From assembly GCA_016302435.1 (NCBI GenBank), contig JAEDNQ010000049.1, forward strand, positions 1-13,769: a DNA stretch of 13,769 nt. Direction: 5' to 3'. The first letter of the stretch is position 1. Each line of letters opens with the position of its first letter. This document shows, piece after piece, positions 6,599-13,718 of this stretch. This stretch comes from Bacteroidaceae bacterium (GTDB lineage Bacteria; Bacteroidota; Bacteroidia; Bacteroidales; Bacteroidaceae). Below the pieces are notes generated by a model. The model ran no database searches. It saw only the letters and a program-made list of their open reading frames with translations, and was not told where the DNA came from. A program made the translations under genes and the position numbers.

Positions 6599-7888
6599 AT
6601 GGCACAGCTTCCTTCTAATTTTGTTGGCCTTGATGCTCTTCAGCACATAGCCGAGCAGGTTTCCACAGAGATATTCATGGGACCTGGTTATTCTGACGCA
6701 TCTGAAATGGATCGTCTCAGCATCGACATCGTTTCCGGCGTCCAGTTCAAGCGCACCATTCACATCCTTCTCCGCAAGGGCGGCACTACTCGCCGCAAAG
6801 ACGTACACAAGAAAGTGAACAGTGAAGTCGGCTTCCTCAAAGAGCGCACACTCACCGTCAAGCTCTCTTGGGACCACTACACAGCCAATGCGGATGACTT
6901 CTGTGAGACAGTCTTCGGTGTGGGCGCACAGGAGCAGTTCCCTCTCACAACACAGGCTGTCACAGCTATCCTCACTAACTATGCCGACAACCTTGCCGCC
7001 AACCTCTGGTGGGGCGACATCGACCTCGACAAGGGTGAGGAGGAGACATCAGCCAGCGACCAGGCCAACGCTCTCTTCGATGGCTTCCACACATGCGTAC
7101 GCCGTGACATCGAAGATGGCATCATCTCTGAAGCCAACGGCAACCTCGTACCTTGTGAGCCTATCACTGCACCAGCCGACAACAACGACACCGCTCCTTA
7201 CGACAACTTCATCGAGTGGACACATAAGTGGGACGCTCGTCTTCGCAAGGCAGAGACTATCGTCTACATGTCTGAGCTGACTGCACAGTACATCGCCGCA
7301 GGCTACGCTAACACATTCCACGGCAACTTCAAGGTCGACTACCAGGTAGGCGACAACTTCAAGCTGCCAGGACTCTCTAAGGTTACCATCTGTCCTGTCC
7401 CAGGCTTCGGCGAGGGTGACCGCATGTATGCTACCATCAAGAAGAACTTCGTCTATGGTGTTGACACCCTCTCTAACCAGACTTATGTTGGTGTCAAGGT
7501 AGGTACTGACGACGACATGAGAGCCGTACAGTTCCAGATTCAGTCAATACAGGGAGCAGGCATCCGCAACCCATTCAAGCATGCTCTTTGCGTCAGCGAC
7601 GGCACTCTTCTGCCTACAGACTTTGTGGCTGGCGACTATACCAACAGCAAGCTGACCATCAGCATCGACGAGCCTGAAGGCGCACAAGGCAACAAGGTGC
7701 TGGTCAACGACGTAGAATACAAAGAGCCTGTAGAGACTTCTATCAATCAGATCCTCACTCTCAAGGCTGTAGCTGGAAGCTCACAGAAGTTTGTGCAGTG
7801 GAGCAATGGTGCTAAGACTGCCACTATTCAGGTGACAGGCACAGGCACACCACTCGGCTTCGTAGCTTTCTTCGCTGCCTCTGTGTAA
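6599..7888 (+). CDS. Major capsid protein with extra C-terminal beta domain
   Basis: This 429-residue protein follows the protease-scaffold gene, the usual place for the capsid gene. The N-terminal part (1-340) fits an HK97-type capsid: a helical N-arm (LDALQHIAEQVSTEIF), strand-rich segments (FLKERTLTVKLSWDHYTAN), a long helix region (TQAVTAILTNYADNLAANLWWGD), and a C-terminal core ending AVQFQIQSIQGAGIRNPFKHALCVSDG. Codons are strongly C-ending, consistent with high expression. Residues 350-429 form an added domain (LTISIDEPEG...TLKAVAGSSQKFVQWSNGA...FVAFFAASV). Its 'L-T-L-x-A...F-x-x-W-S-x-G...A-x-F' pattern resembles InlB B-repeat or immunoglobulin-like surface domains and may project from the capsid. 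The fold assignment is inferred from context and pattern. Confidence 0.78.
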   Translation: MAQLPSNFVGLDALQHIAEQVSTEIFMGPGYSDASEMDRLSIDIVSGVQFKRTIHILLRKGGTTRRKDVHKKVNSEVGFLKERTLTVKLSWDHYTANADDFCETVFGVGAQEQFPLTTQAVTAILTNYADNLAANLWWGDIDLDKGEEETSASDQANALFDGFHTCVRRDIEDGIISEANGNLVPCEPITAPADNNDTAPYDNFIEWTHKWDARLRKAETIVYMSELTAQYIAAGYANTFHGNFKVDYQVGDNFKLPGLSKVTICPVPGFGEGDRMYATIKKNFVYGVDTLSNQTYVGVKVGTDDDMRAVQFQIQSIQGAGIRNPFKHALCVSDGTLLPTDFVAGDYTNSKLTISIDEPEGAQGNKVLVNDVEYKEPVETSINQILTLKAVAGSSQKFVQWSNGAKTATIQVTGTGTPLGFVAFFAASV

Positions 7889-7902
7889 GCCACTCTATAT
7901 AA

Positions 7903-7946
7903 GGGGGCGGATAAGCAACATCTCTCATGTTCCTGAGTCCGTCCCC
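7903..7946 (+). other. Two-tiered RNA hairpin between capsid and next structural gene
   Basis: GGGGGCGGA (7903-7911) pairs over nine positions with TCCGTCCCC (7938-7946), including one G-U pair. Inside it AACAT (7917-7921) pairs with ATGTT (7927-7931) around CTCTC. The following CTCCTTTCCC is pyrimidine-rich but has no continuous T-tract. It could act as a weak terminator that sets capsid excess over downstream products, or as a 3' stabiliser of capsid mRNA. Confidence 0.6.
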
Positions 7947-7984
7947 TCCTTTCCCAAGTTCTAACTTCTAAAAAATATACGACC

Positions 7985-8545
7985 ATGGCAGTTACTTGTC
8001 CACAACCCGTCGACTTCCTCAATACGGAGCAGTGCCTCGAAAACCTCGCAGGCCTCGGCAACGACATCTATGTAGGACTGAAGAGCGAACTTAAAGCTCC
8101 TCTTACAGCCACAGACAACCAATACTCTAAGCCCGAGTTCCAGACAGGCAAGGGTCTTTACAAAGTGCAGTGCGCTGACGACAAACAGCAGATTCAAGGC
8201 AGCTCCCTCGGCTACCGCAAAGGCTTTGAGCTGACTTGCAACTTCTCTATTGACACCGTCAGCCCAACAGGCGGTAAACTTGCACGCGCCATCAACAACA
8301 ATGACATTTTCATCGTCGCTAAAGACAATGACACGTCACAGATCATGTACGACCCATTCCGCAAGGTTAAGTTCGACTCTGGCGGCATCACCACCGACAC
8401 TGGTGCTGCACCATCAGATGACCGCATGACTACCTTTGCGGCTAAACTTTCTCCTGTCGCTTATCCTAACCTTTACGTGGAAGAGCCAGAGACAGGATGG
8501 GACAGCCTTCTCGCATCTAAGGCCGCTTCAAGCTCAGGTTTATAA
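7985..8545 (+). CDS. Virion structural protein, possibly tail tube
   Basis: The 186-residue protein lies between the capsid and portal genes, so a structural role is likely. It begins MAVTCPQPVDFLNTEQCLENLAGLG and continues through strand-rich segments (NDIYVGLKSELKAPL, LYKVQCADDKQQIQG, FELTCNFSIDTVSP). It ends with RKVKFDSGGITTDTGAAPSDDRMTTFAAKLSPVAYPNLYV. Size and alternating strand pattern suit a tail-tube or small capsid-associated protein. I recall similar proteins with the same 'VDFLNTEQC' start in Bacteroidales phages, without firm function. C-ending codon use like the capsid gene suggests an abundant product. Which structural role it has is uncertain. Confidence 0.75.
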   Translation: MAVTCPQPVDFLNTEQCLENLAGLGNDIYVGLKSELKAPLTATDNQYSKPEFQTGKGLYKVQCADDKQQIQGSSLGYRKGFELTCNFSIDTVSPTGGKLARAINNNDIFIVAKDNDTSQIMYDPFRKVKFDSGGITTDTGAAPSDDRMTTFAAKLSPVAYPNLYVEEPETGWDSLLASKAASSSGL

Positions 8546-8583
8546 TCTGAACATAGTTTATCCTGCTTACATATTCTAACACC

Positions 8584-8631
8584 ACCCGGTATCTGAGCCT
8601 ATGTATGTGATACAAGGGCAAGGTGCCGGGT
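8584..8631 (+). other. RNA hairpin in the leader of the portal gene
   Basis: ACCCGG (8584-8589) pairs with CCGGGT (8626-8631), and the stem can continue with T-G and A-T. TATC (8590-8593) can alternatively pair with GATA (8609-8612). The structure contains the upstream in-frame ATG at 8601 and lies 29 nt before the preferred start at 8661. CTTGTTTTA follows, which is a poor T-tract. It is weaker than the two preceding junction hairpins. Confidence 0.45.
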
Positions 8632-8660
8632 CTTGTTTTACAATCATACATCCCACACCA

Positions 8661-10415
8661 ATGACACGCAATAAAGTCTCTACCATCCGTGAGCTCCAAG
8701 ACCGTAGTGAGGAGCTGCGCAAAGAAGGCTATATCCCTGTGCGCCCATCACGATATGTACGTGGCGAGGCACAGCGAGCATTTTCTTGGGCAGATTATCT
8801 GCACTCCCAACTCATGACACAGGCTGGCATGACTGCCAACAATGCCATGAGCGAATCGTCCGCACGCAGAGAGGTGTCTACCATCTTCGGCGTGTCAGGA
8901 GGAGAAAACATGAATGTGCCCGACCAAGAAGGCACACCCGGACTCGGATTCATGGACTGGGGCATCAACAACCGCCTGCCTAATATCGTATGGCTCTTGT
9001 CCCGACTTTCCCCCTTTGTAGCCGCAGGTATCGACTTCATCACTAAGATACTTGTAGGGCACGGCCCCACACCAAAATACAGATACACACAATACATAGG
9101 CGGCAGCATCACCGAGAAGACTATACCTTTCCATTCAGCAGGGGTGCTTCTCCGTGGTCAGATAGCCGATCTTAAAGCGAAAGAAGAAGCCGAAAGAGAC
9201 AAGTCTCCTATCTCTCCTACTCTTGGTTCTGACGGCACACTTGTCATCAACCAAGACACAGACAGCGAAGAGATGAAGCAGCTGAAGGCGCAGCTCGCTG
9301 AATGGGAAGCTACAGATGCTGCTCTTCGCAAGTTCATGGAGGATAACGACCTCATGTCTATTTTCCTGTCTCTTGCTGGCGATATGGCTCTCATGTCTCA
9401 ATGCTTTGTTGAGTTGCAGCTCAACCAGAGGCAGTTGGATGAACATGGCACGCCTGTATCTACAGCAAACTGGACACCGAGCATCACAGGCATAAAGGCC
9501 CGTTCGGTGTTTACTACCCGATTGGAGCGCATGGATGAAAACTACCGCATCAACAATGCGTACATCTCCAATCAATGGCTTGACCCTACGCAGTCCAATT
9601 CTTCAAGCAAGAAAGAAGACCTCAAAGTGTCTGCCGTTCCTTTCCTCTCTTCCACCACCCCCGTCAAAGACCTTAACCGCAAAATCAGGGAGGCGAGAGC
9701 GCAAAAGGTGTCTGTAAAGAAACGCCCCACACGTTTCATCCTGTCACCCCGAGGTTATGGTGGCACTTACTACGCTACAGCCCTGTGGCACTCCATCTTT
9801 GCCGCTTCCATCTTCGAGTATGCGTTCACCCTTATCGATGACCGACTCACACGCAAGCGCAACAGCAATATCATCGGTCGTGTGATATACGTACACCAAG
9901 ACTATATCAACGGACTTTACCGCCAACTGCCAAAGGATAGCCAGAAGACACAGGCAGACATACTCGATGAAGTCTTCTCTGAGATAAACACATGGCTCGC
10001 AAACCCCGACAATGCAGGACAAGCCCTTGTCTCTTCCATGTTCACACGTGACGGCAAGGATTGCAAGGCATGGGAGATTGTGGAGATTGAGACGAAGCAG
10101 AAGGATAGAAGTGAAGCCGAGAAGACGGAACTTCAGGAGATTTCTTCCATCATCTTCTTTGCCATGGGACTTGACAGCAAACTTATCGGCAACACCCCCG
10201 GCGACACATCTTCATCGGGCGGCACAGACCTCAGAGAGCGATTCTTGGTCAAGCAGATACAGTTTGCTCCGCTTCAGCAACTCATGCTCCAGCCGCTTGA
10301 AGTCGTCAGCCGTTTCAACGGATGGGACTCTCATCTCGTATGGGAGATAGACCGTGAGGTGCTTACCACCCTCGACAACTCCAAGACAGGAGTAACTAAA
10401 CAGAGCAGCCAGTAA
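8661..10415 (+). CDS. Portal protein
   Basis: From the ATG at 8661 the product has 584 residues; an in-frame ATG at 8601 would add 20 residues but lies inside a hairpin and adds an atypical Cys/Gly stretch, so 8661 is preferred. Portals form the dodecameric ring at the capsid vertex for DNA entry and tail attachment. Supporting features include NRLPNIVWLLSRLSPFVAAGIDFITKILVGHG near the N-terminus, a charged coiled coil (TDSEEMKQLKAQLAEWEATD), and GGTYYATALWHSIFAASIFEYAFTLI. The C-terminal portal-like end reads FFAMGLDSKLIGN, a Ser/Gly loop, then LRERFLVKQIQFAPLQQLMLQPLEVVSRFNGW. The 'G-x-x-x-x-L-I-G' and 'LQQLMLQPLE' pattern is typical of portal proteins. It lies downstream of the capsid gene rather than upstream, which is unusual. 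Confidence 0.75.
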   Translation: MTRNKVSTIRELQDRSEELRKEGYIPVRPSRYVRGEAQRAFSWADYLHSQLMTQAGMTANNAMSESSARREVSTIFGVSGGENMNVPDQEGTPGLGFMDWGINNRLPNIVWLLSRLSPFVAAGIDFITKILVGHGPTPKYRYTQYIGGSITEKTIPFHSAGVLLRGQIADLKAKEEAERDKSPISPTLGSDGTLVINQDTDSEEMKQLKAQLAEWEATDAALRKFMEDNDLMSIFLSLAGDMALMSQCFVELQLNQRQLDEHGTPVSTANWTPSITGIKARSVFTTRLERMDENYRINNAYISNQWLDPTQSNSSSKKEDLKVSAVPFLSSTTPVKDLNRKIREARAQKVSVKKRPTRFILSPRGYGGTYYATALWHSIFAASIFEYAFTLIDDRLTRKRNSNIIGRVIYVHQDYINGLYRQLPKDSQKTQADILDEVFSEINTWLANPDNAGQALVSSMFTRDGKDCKAWEIVEIETKQKDRSEAEKTELQEISSIIFFAMGLDSKLIGNTPGDTSSSGGTDLRERFLVKQIQFAPLQQLMLQPLEVVSRFNGWDSHLVWEIDREVLTTLDNSKTGVTKQSSQ

Positions 10416-10443
10416 CATAACCACAACACACACACACTTCTCC

Positions 10444-11625
10444 ATGCTAATATCCACACTTTCCGAACTGCGGCTTCATCTGCCATCCAACGCGATAGAC
10501 CGCATCGAAAACATACAGGGGAACCTCGCCGACAGCGAGCGTTCCCTCTTGACAGACAAGTTAGGTCTGCCTCTTCATAACAGACTCGTAGAGTACTACC
10601 GCTCCATCGACCCCGAGATGTTCGCGCAGCATGTCATAGATGGCACATACACATCCAATCCGTGGGAGGAACTGTTGTTCCTGGCACAGTCAGTAATTGT
10701 CAAGGATGCTATGTGCGCCTACGTCCGTCAGAACTCCATAAGCATAAACGGTGCAGGGGTCAATGTCATGTCGAGCAGCGATTATGCCCCTGCCGACGAC
10801 AAGCGTCTTGCCGAGTCGGTGCAGAGCTTTAGGGCTAATGCTTACAAGTCGCTCAACAATCTGCTTAAACTCTTGGAGGAATGGGCGAAAGCCGTCAATA
10901 CCCCTGCGGCTATAGCTGACGACACGCAAGCATCGCAATCAGACACCTCTCGCTTTGGCGACACGCAAGCATCGCCATCAGACGCTTCTCTTGCTGACGA
11001 TACGCAAGCATCTCCATCAGATTCCTCTCTCTCTGACGATACGCAAGCATCTCCATCAGAACCCCCTCTTACCGATGCTCCTGCCGGAGAGGACACAGAA
11101 GCCCCTGCCGCACTTTTCGAGCCCGCCTTGCCTGTGATTGTATCTCTGTGGTGCATGTCACGCTATTACTACTTAGATGCCACATTGCTAATCCCTACGT
11201 GTACCGTCCTTCAAGCCTTTCTCGACATTGAGGATTACCGTGACCGCTTCATCCGTCTCCTGCCCGACCTCCGCTTTATCCAACGTCACTACATAGAAAA
11301 GACTTTCGGGGAAGCATTCGTGGAGGAGATGCGCATGGCTGACGAGTCAGACCCTCTGCTCTTCGATGTGCGCTCTCTCATTGTCGCTCATCTCAAAGTT
11401 CGCACCACCGTCCTTGACTTCGATAAGGCAACAAAGGCTCAGGCTCACAATGAAACAGTGTCTCTTCGGGATTCCATCCTTGCTGCAATAGCGAAACGCA
11501 ACGCGGTGCCAGCCGAAGAACAGGCGCAGGACATGACGGCTGAAACACCGAAGGATGACAAACAGCGCACTTTCCGCAACAACAGCGAGGGAAACAAGAT
11601 GTTCGTGTCGCCTATGCTGGTGTAG
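10444..11625 (+). CDS. DUF6712-like head-tail connector with internal repeats
   Basis: The N-terminus MLISTLSELRLHLPSNAIDRIENIQGNLADSER, then LGLPLHNRLVEYY, NPWEELLFLAQSVIVKDAM and SISINGAGVNVMSSSDYAPADDKRL, matches from memory Bacteroidales phage proteins labelled DUF6712, which resemble helical connector proteins. The second half, SRYYYLDATLLIPTCTVLQAFLDI...FIRLLPDLRFIQRHYIE, belongs to the same family. Between the halves (about 150-226) lies an acidic low-complexity linker with four 13-residue repeats. The placement directly after portal supports a connector role at the head-tail joint. The C-terminal 40 residues are polar and probably disordered. The 393-residue length seems long for this type because of linker and tail. 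Confidence 0.7.
   Translation: MLISTLSELRLHLPSNAIDRIENIQGNLADSERSLLTDKLGLPLHNRLVEYYRSIDPEMFAQHVIDGTYTSNPWEELLFLAQSVIVKDAMCAYVRQNSISINGAGVNVMSSSDYAPADDKRLAESVQSFRANAYKSLNNLLKLLEEWAKAVNTPAAIADDTQASQSDTSRFGDTQASPSDASLADDTQASPSDSSLSDDTQASPSEPPLTDAPAGEDTEAPAALFEPALPVIVSLWCMSRYYYLDATLLIPTCTVLQAFLDIEDYRDRFIRLLPDLRFIQRHYIEKTFGEAFVEEMRMADESDPLLFDVRSLIVAHLKVRTTVLDFDKATKAQAHNETVSLRDSILAAIAKRNAVPAEEQAQDMTAETPKDDKQRTFRNNSEGNKMFVSPMLV
10921..11076 (+). repeat. Four in-frame 39-bp tandem repeats in the connector gene
   Basis: Units begin at 10921, 10960, 10999 and 11038, each encoding 13 residues that start DTQAS (DTQASQSDTSRFG, DTQASPSDASLAD, DTQASPSDSSLSD, DTQASPSEPPLTD). The last units are the most alike at DNA level, pointing to recent slippage expansion. 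The unit is in frame, so copy number can change without disrupting the gene. The repeats cover residues 160-211. Confidence 0.95.
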
Positions 11626-11637
11626 ATGCGTGCTTAA

Positions 11638-11777
11638 CGTTACTAACGTTCTTTACGTTATAACGTCCCGAACGTCCCGCTCTTATCTTTCTTTTCGTTC
11701 CTAACGTTCTTCTCGTTCCTGTCGTTATTATCGTTACGTTCCTAACGTTCCCAACGTCCTTTCCGTTCTTAACGTCT
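11638..11777 (+). repeat. 9-nt repeat array upstream of the endolysin, 41-nt super-period
   Basis: The gap between connector and endolysin is built of degenerate CGTTCCTAA-like 9-mers. From 11696 they are strictly phased as four 9-mers plus CGTTA (11696-11736), then four 9-mers plus CGTCT (11737-11777), both blocks exactly 41 nt. Less regular units precede them (11638-11695). Sense-strand sequence is pyrimidine-rich, with the ACGT junctions as the main self-complementary element. Frame-0 stops in units ending TAA argue against coding. Confidence 0.9.
11655..11666. repeat. 12-bp palindrome ACGTTATAACGT ahead of the first array
   Basis: This perfect inverted repeat sits in the context CTTTACGTTATAACGTCC, which recurs after the endolysin at 12374. 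It begins exactly 41 nt before the first regular block of the array. It may be a protein-binding site, or the seed from which the array grew. Confidence 0.7.
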
Positions 11778-11797
11778 CATTTAAAAAATCAATCACA

Positions 11798-12352
11798 ATG
11801 GCAATACTCACTCCTCTTTCTCAATTCATCCTCTCTTTTGAGGGCGGCTTCGTAAATGACCCCAAAGACCGTGGCGGTGCTACCAACCGTGGCGTGACAA
11901 TAGCGACATGGAGGGCACAAGGTTATGACAAGGATGGCGATGGCGACATCGACGTGGATGACCTCAGACTGATCACCGCCCAAGATGCTACCAACATCAT
12001 GCGTCGCAACTATTGGGACCGCTACCGAGCTTCAGATATTCGTGACCAGTCAGTAGCCAACATCCTTGTAGATTGGCTGTGGGGCAGCGGCAAACCAGCC
12101 ATAACGCTCGTACAAAACATGCTCTGCGTCAAAGCCGACGGCATTGTAGGCCCCAAGACCATCGGAGCAATCAACGCCCGCAATGGCGAAATACTCTTCA
12201 GTCGAATCAAGGAACGACGAGAGAAGTTCCTCTATAACATAGTAAACAACAACCCCTCTCAAAAGCGTTTCCTTAACGGGTGGCTTCGCCGCCTGAACAG
12301 CATCAACTACGGATATATGATAGATAACTACGGAAAGACGATAACGTGGTAG
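11798..12352 (+). CDS. GH108 endolysin (N-acetylmuramidase-type) with EF-hand-like loop
   Basis: The protein cuts the peptidoglycan glycan strand at the end of infection. The GH108 signature is clear: FILSFEGGFVNDPKDRGGATNRGVT, with catalytic Glu15. The 184-residue length is standard. A calcium-type loop DKDGDGDIDVDDL (44-56) is inserted after YD, and then ITAQDATNIMRRNYWDRYRA continues the family pattern. The C-terminal part, VQNMLCVKADGIVGPKTIGAIN (105-126), is the peptidoglycan-binding half of the family. No signal peptide is visible, so export would need a holin; no membrane protein that could serve is seen in the window. The gene is flanked on both sides by the 9-nt repeat arrays, and the start follows an A/T-rich leader. 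Confidence 0.93.
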   Translation: MAILTPLSQFILSFEGGFVNDPKDRGGATNRGVTIATWRAQGYDKDGDGDIDVDDLRLITAQDATNIMRRNYWDRYRASDIRDQSVANILVDWLWGSGKPAITLVQNMLCVKADGIVGPKTIGAINARNGEILFSRIKERREKFLYNIVNNNPSQKRFLNGWLRRLNSINYGYMIDNYGKTITW

Positions 12353-12373
12353 AGCAGGAGCGTGGCGTGCTTT

Positions 12374-12385
12374 ACGTTATAACGT
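12374..12385. repeat. 12-bp palindrome ACGTTATAACGT after the endolysin
   Basis: This is the same perfect palindrome as at 11655-11666, in the same context (GCTTTACGTTATAACGTCC versus TCTTTACGTTATAACGTCC). It lies 22 nt after the endolysin stop and 23 nt before the second array begins. Two identical copies flanking one gene are unlikely to be chance. Confidence 0.7.
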
Positions 12386-12396
12386 CCTTCACTCCA

Positions 12397-12564
12397 CGCT
12401 CCTCTCGCTCCTGTCGTTCCTGTCGTCATTAACGTCACGTTCCTCTCGCTCTTGTCGTTCCTACCGTTCCTCACGTCACGTTCCTAACGTTCCTATCGTT
12501 ACTATCGTTATTAACGTCACGTTCCTATCGTTCTTACCGTTCCTATCGTTCCTCTCGTTCCTAA
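12397..12564 (+). repeat. 9-nt repeat array downstream of the endolysin, 41-nt super-period
   Basis: Seventeen 9-mers fill the gap before the next gene. Three consecutive blocks (12397-12437, 12438-12478, 12479-12519) each hold four 9-mers plus the 5-nt CGTCA, so the period is exactly 41 nt. A final block (12520-12564) has five 9-mers. Commonest units are CGTTCCTAT and CGTTCCTAA, with variants such as CGCTCTTGT. The array ends 19 nt before the start codon of the next gene. Confidence 0.95.
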
Positions 12565-12583
12565 CCCAATCAACAAAAACATC

Positions 12584-13657
12584 ATGCAGTCAATCATCTC
12601 AACCCTAACTCCAGCTATCAATGCTCGCATGCTCACACGTACTCAGACTGAAGCCTTTGAGCGCGGTCTGACCATGCTCGAGCGTGTCCCTCAAATGTCT
12701 AAATTTGTGCGAGACACACGCAAGTTCAAGGATTATCACCGCAAGGTCAAACTCCTGCTCACATATTTGCAGACTCTTGCCATTCCCTCAGCAGAACTTC
12801 CCAAGCGCAACGTGGGCAGACCCACGAAGGAAGCGCAGAAGGCTTACAACGAAGCCTTGCGCAAGAAACAAGCCGAGGAAGCCAAGAGGTCTCTGTTTCC
12901 TGAACTGGCATCACCCTCCGATGTTCAGCCATTGACGTATAAAGGTATCATAGCCAACCCTAACGGAGACTCCATAGCGTCGACGATGCTCCATCTCAAT
13001 GATATAAAGATCTTCCTCTCCGAGTCACTTCAAGAGCGTGTCAACAGTGTTCGTGACCTGCGCAACGAGATGGCACAGAAAGCGGAGAAAGCGAAGGCTA
13101 TGGCAGAAGCCAACAATGACGCGGCAGAGCGCAATATCGCTCCTATATACTCTGAGCAGGACATAGCCAAATATGCCACGCGTGCCGCTGTCATAGAGAG
13201 TGACATCTTGCCATCCATATATCGTGCTGTAGACGAAGAGATGGGCGAGGTGTATCTTCGCCTGTCGCCTAAGACAGGAGATCCACAATACATAGAGGAG
13301 ACAAAAAAACTCTTCTCAGCACCGCCAGAGTCCTTGCGCACCCTGTTCAGACCCTTCTACGATAAGGCGCAGGAGCGAGACAATACTTTTGTCGACCGTG
13401 TAGCCGCCAAGATAGCTTACGACCGTCCGGAGGTAAAGGCTGAACGTGACAAGGCAGCTAAACATAAGGCAGAAGCCGACGCTATGATTAAGTACATCCT
13501 CCGCAAGGATAAGCCTTCCTCCAAAGCCAGGGTAAAGGGCATAAAAGAGAGAATAGACAAGCTCCGAAGCGAGTATTCAGATATTCTCTCTCCTGTGGAT
13601 TTTGAAATTTACGAGGCTGTGCTGCAAAAGACTAAAGAAGAATGCGAGAAGAAATGA
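12584..13657 (+). CDS. Uncharacterised helical protein with a GRPTKEAQ basic motif, 357 aa
   Basis: The product is long, charged and helical. The N-terminal half (1-75) forms helices with LTRTQTEAFERGLTMLERV. A basic, AT-hook-like KRNVGRPTKEAQKAYNEALR follows at about 74-93. The middle contains coiled-coil-like MAQKAEKAKAMAEANNDAAER, and the C-terminus ERDKAAKHKAEADAMIKYILRKDKPSSKARVKGIKERIDKL is strongly basic. No enzyme motif or membrane segment is visible. The GRPTK motif is common in DNA-associated phage proteins of this host group as I recall, but DNA binding is only a suggestion. The gene lies between two repeat arrays. I cannot assign it to a known structural role. Confidence 0.8.
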   Translation: MQSIISTLTPAINARMLTRTQTEAFERGLTMLERVPQMSKFVRDTRKFKDYHRKVKLLLTYLQTLAIPSAELPKRNVGRPTKEAQKAYNEALRKKQAEEAKRSLFPELASPSDVQPLTYKGIIANPNGDSIASTMLHLNDIKIFLSESLQERVNSVRDLRNEMAQKAEKAKAMAEANNDAAERNIAPIYSEQDIAKYATRAAVIESDILPSIYRAVDEEMGEVYLRLSPKTGDPQYIEETKKLFSAPPESLRTLFRPFYDKAQERDNTFVDRVAAKIAYDRPEVKAERDKAAKHKAEADAMIKYILRKDKPSSKARVKGIKERIDKLRSEYSDILSPVDFEIYEAVLQKTKEECEKK

Positions 13658-13661
13658 TGGG

Positions 13662-13706
13662 CGTTCGTATCGTTCCTATCGTCCTTATCGTTCCTAACGT
13701 TTTAAC
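13662..13706 (+). repeat. Third, short 9-nt repeat array (5 units)
   Basis: Five contiguous 9-mers, CGTTCGTAT, CGTTCCTAT, CGTCCTTAT, CGTTCCTAA and CGTTTTAAC, begin 4 nt after the stop of the preceding gene and end 12 nt before the next ATG. They are the same family as the two larger arrays, but no 5-nt spacer unit is present. Confidence 0.9.
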
Positions 13707-13718
13707 CCTTCCCCTCTT

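Noticed and set aside
8601..8660. Upstream ATG at 8601 for the portal gene
   Set aside because: It lies inside a hairpin and adds 20 atypical residues; the ATG at 8661 follows an A/C-rich leader like other starts here.
11638..12564. 9-nt arrays as CRISPR or as a repeat-protein coding region
   Set aside because: The units are contiguous 9-mers without unique spacers. The in-phase frame (Arg-Ser-Tyr type) is repeatedly stopped by TAA, and 5-nt units shift the frame.
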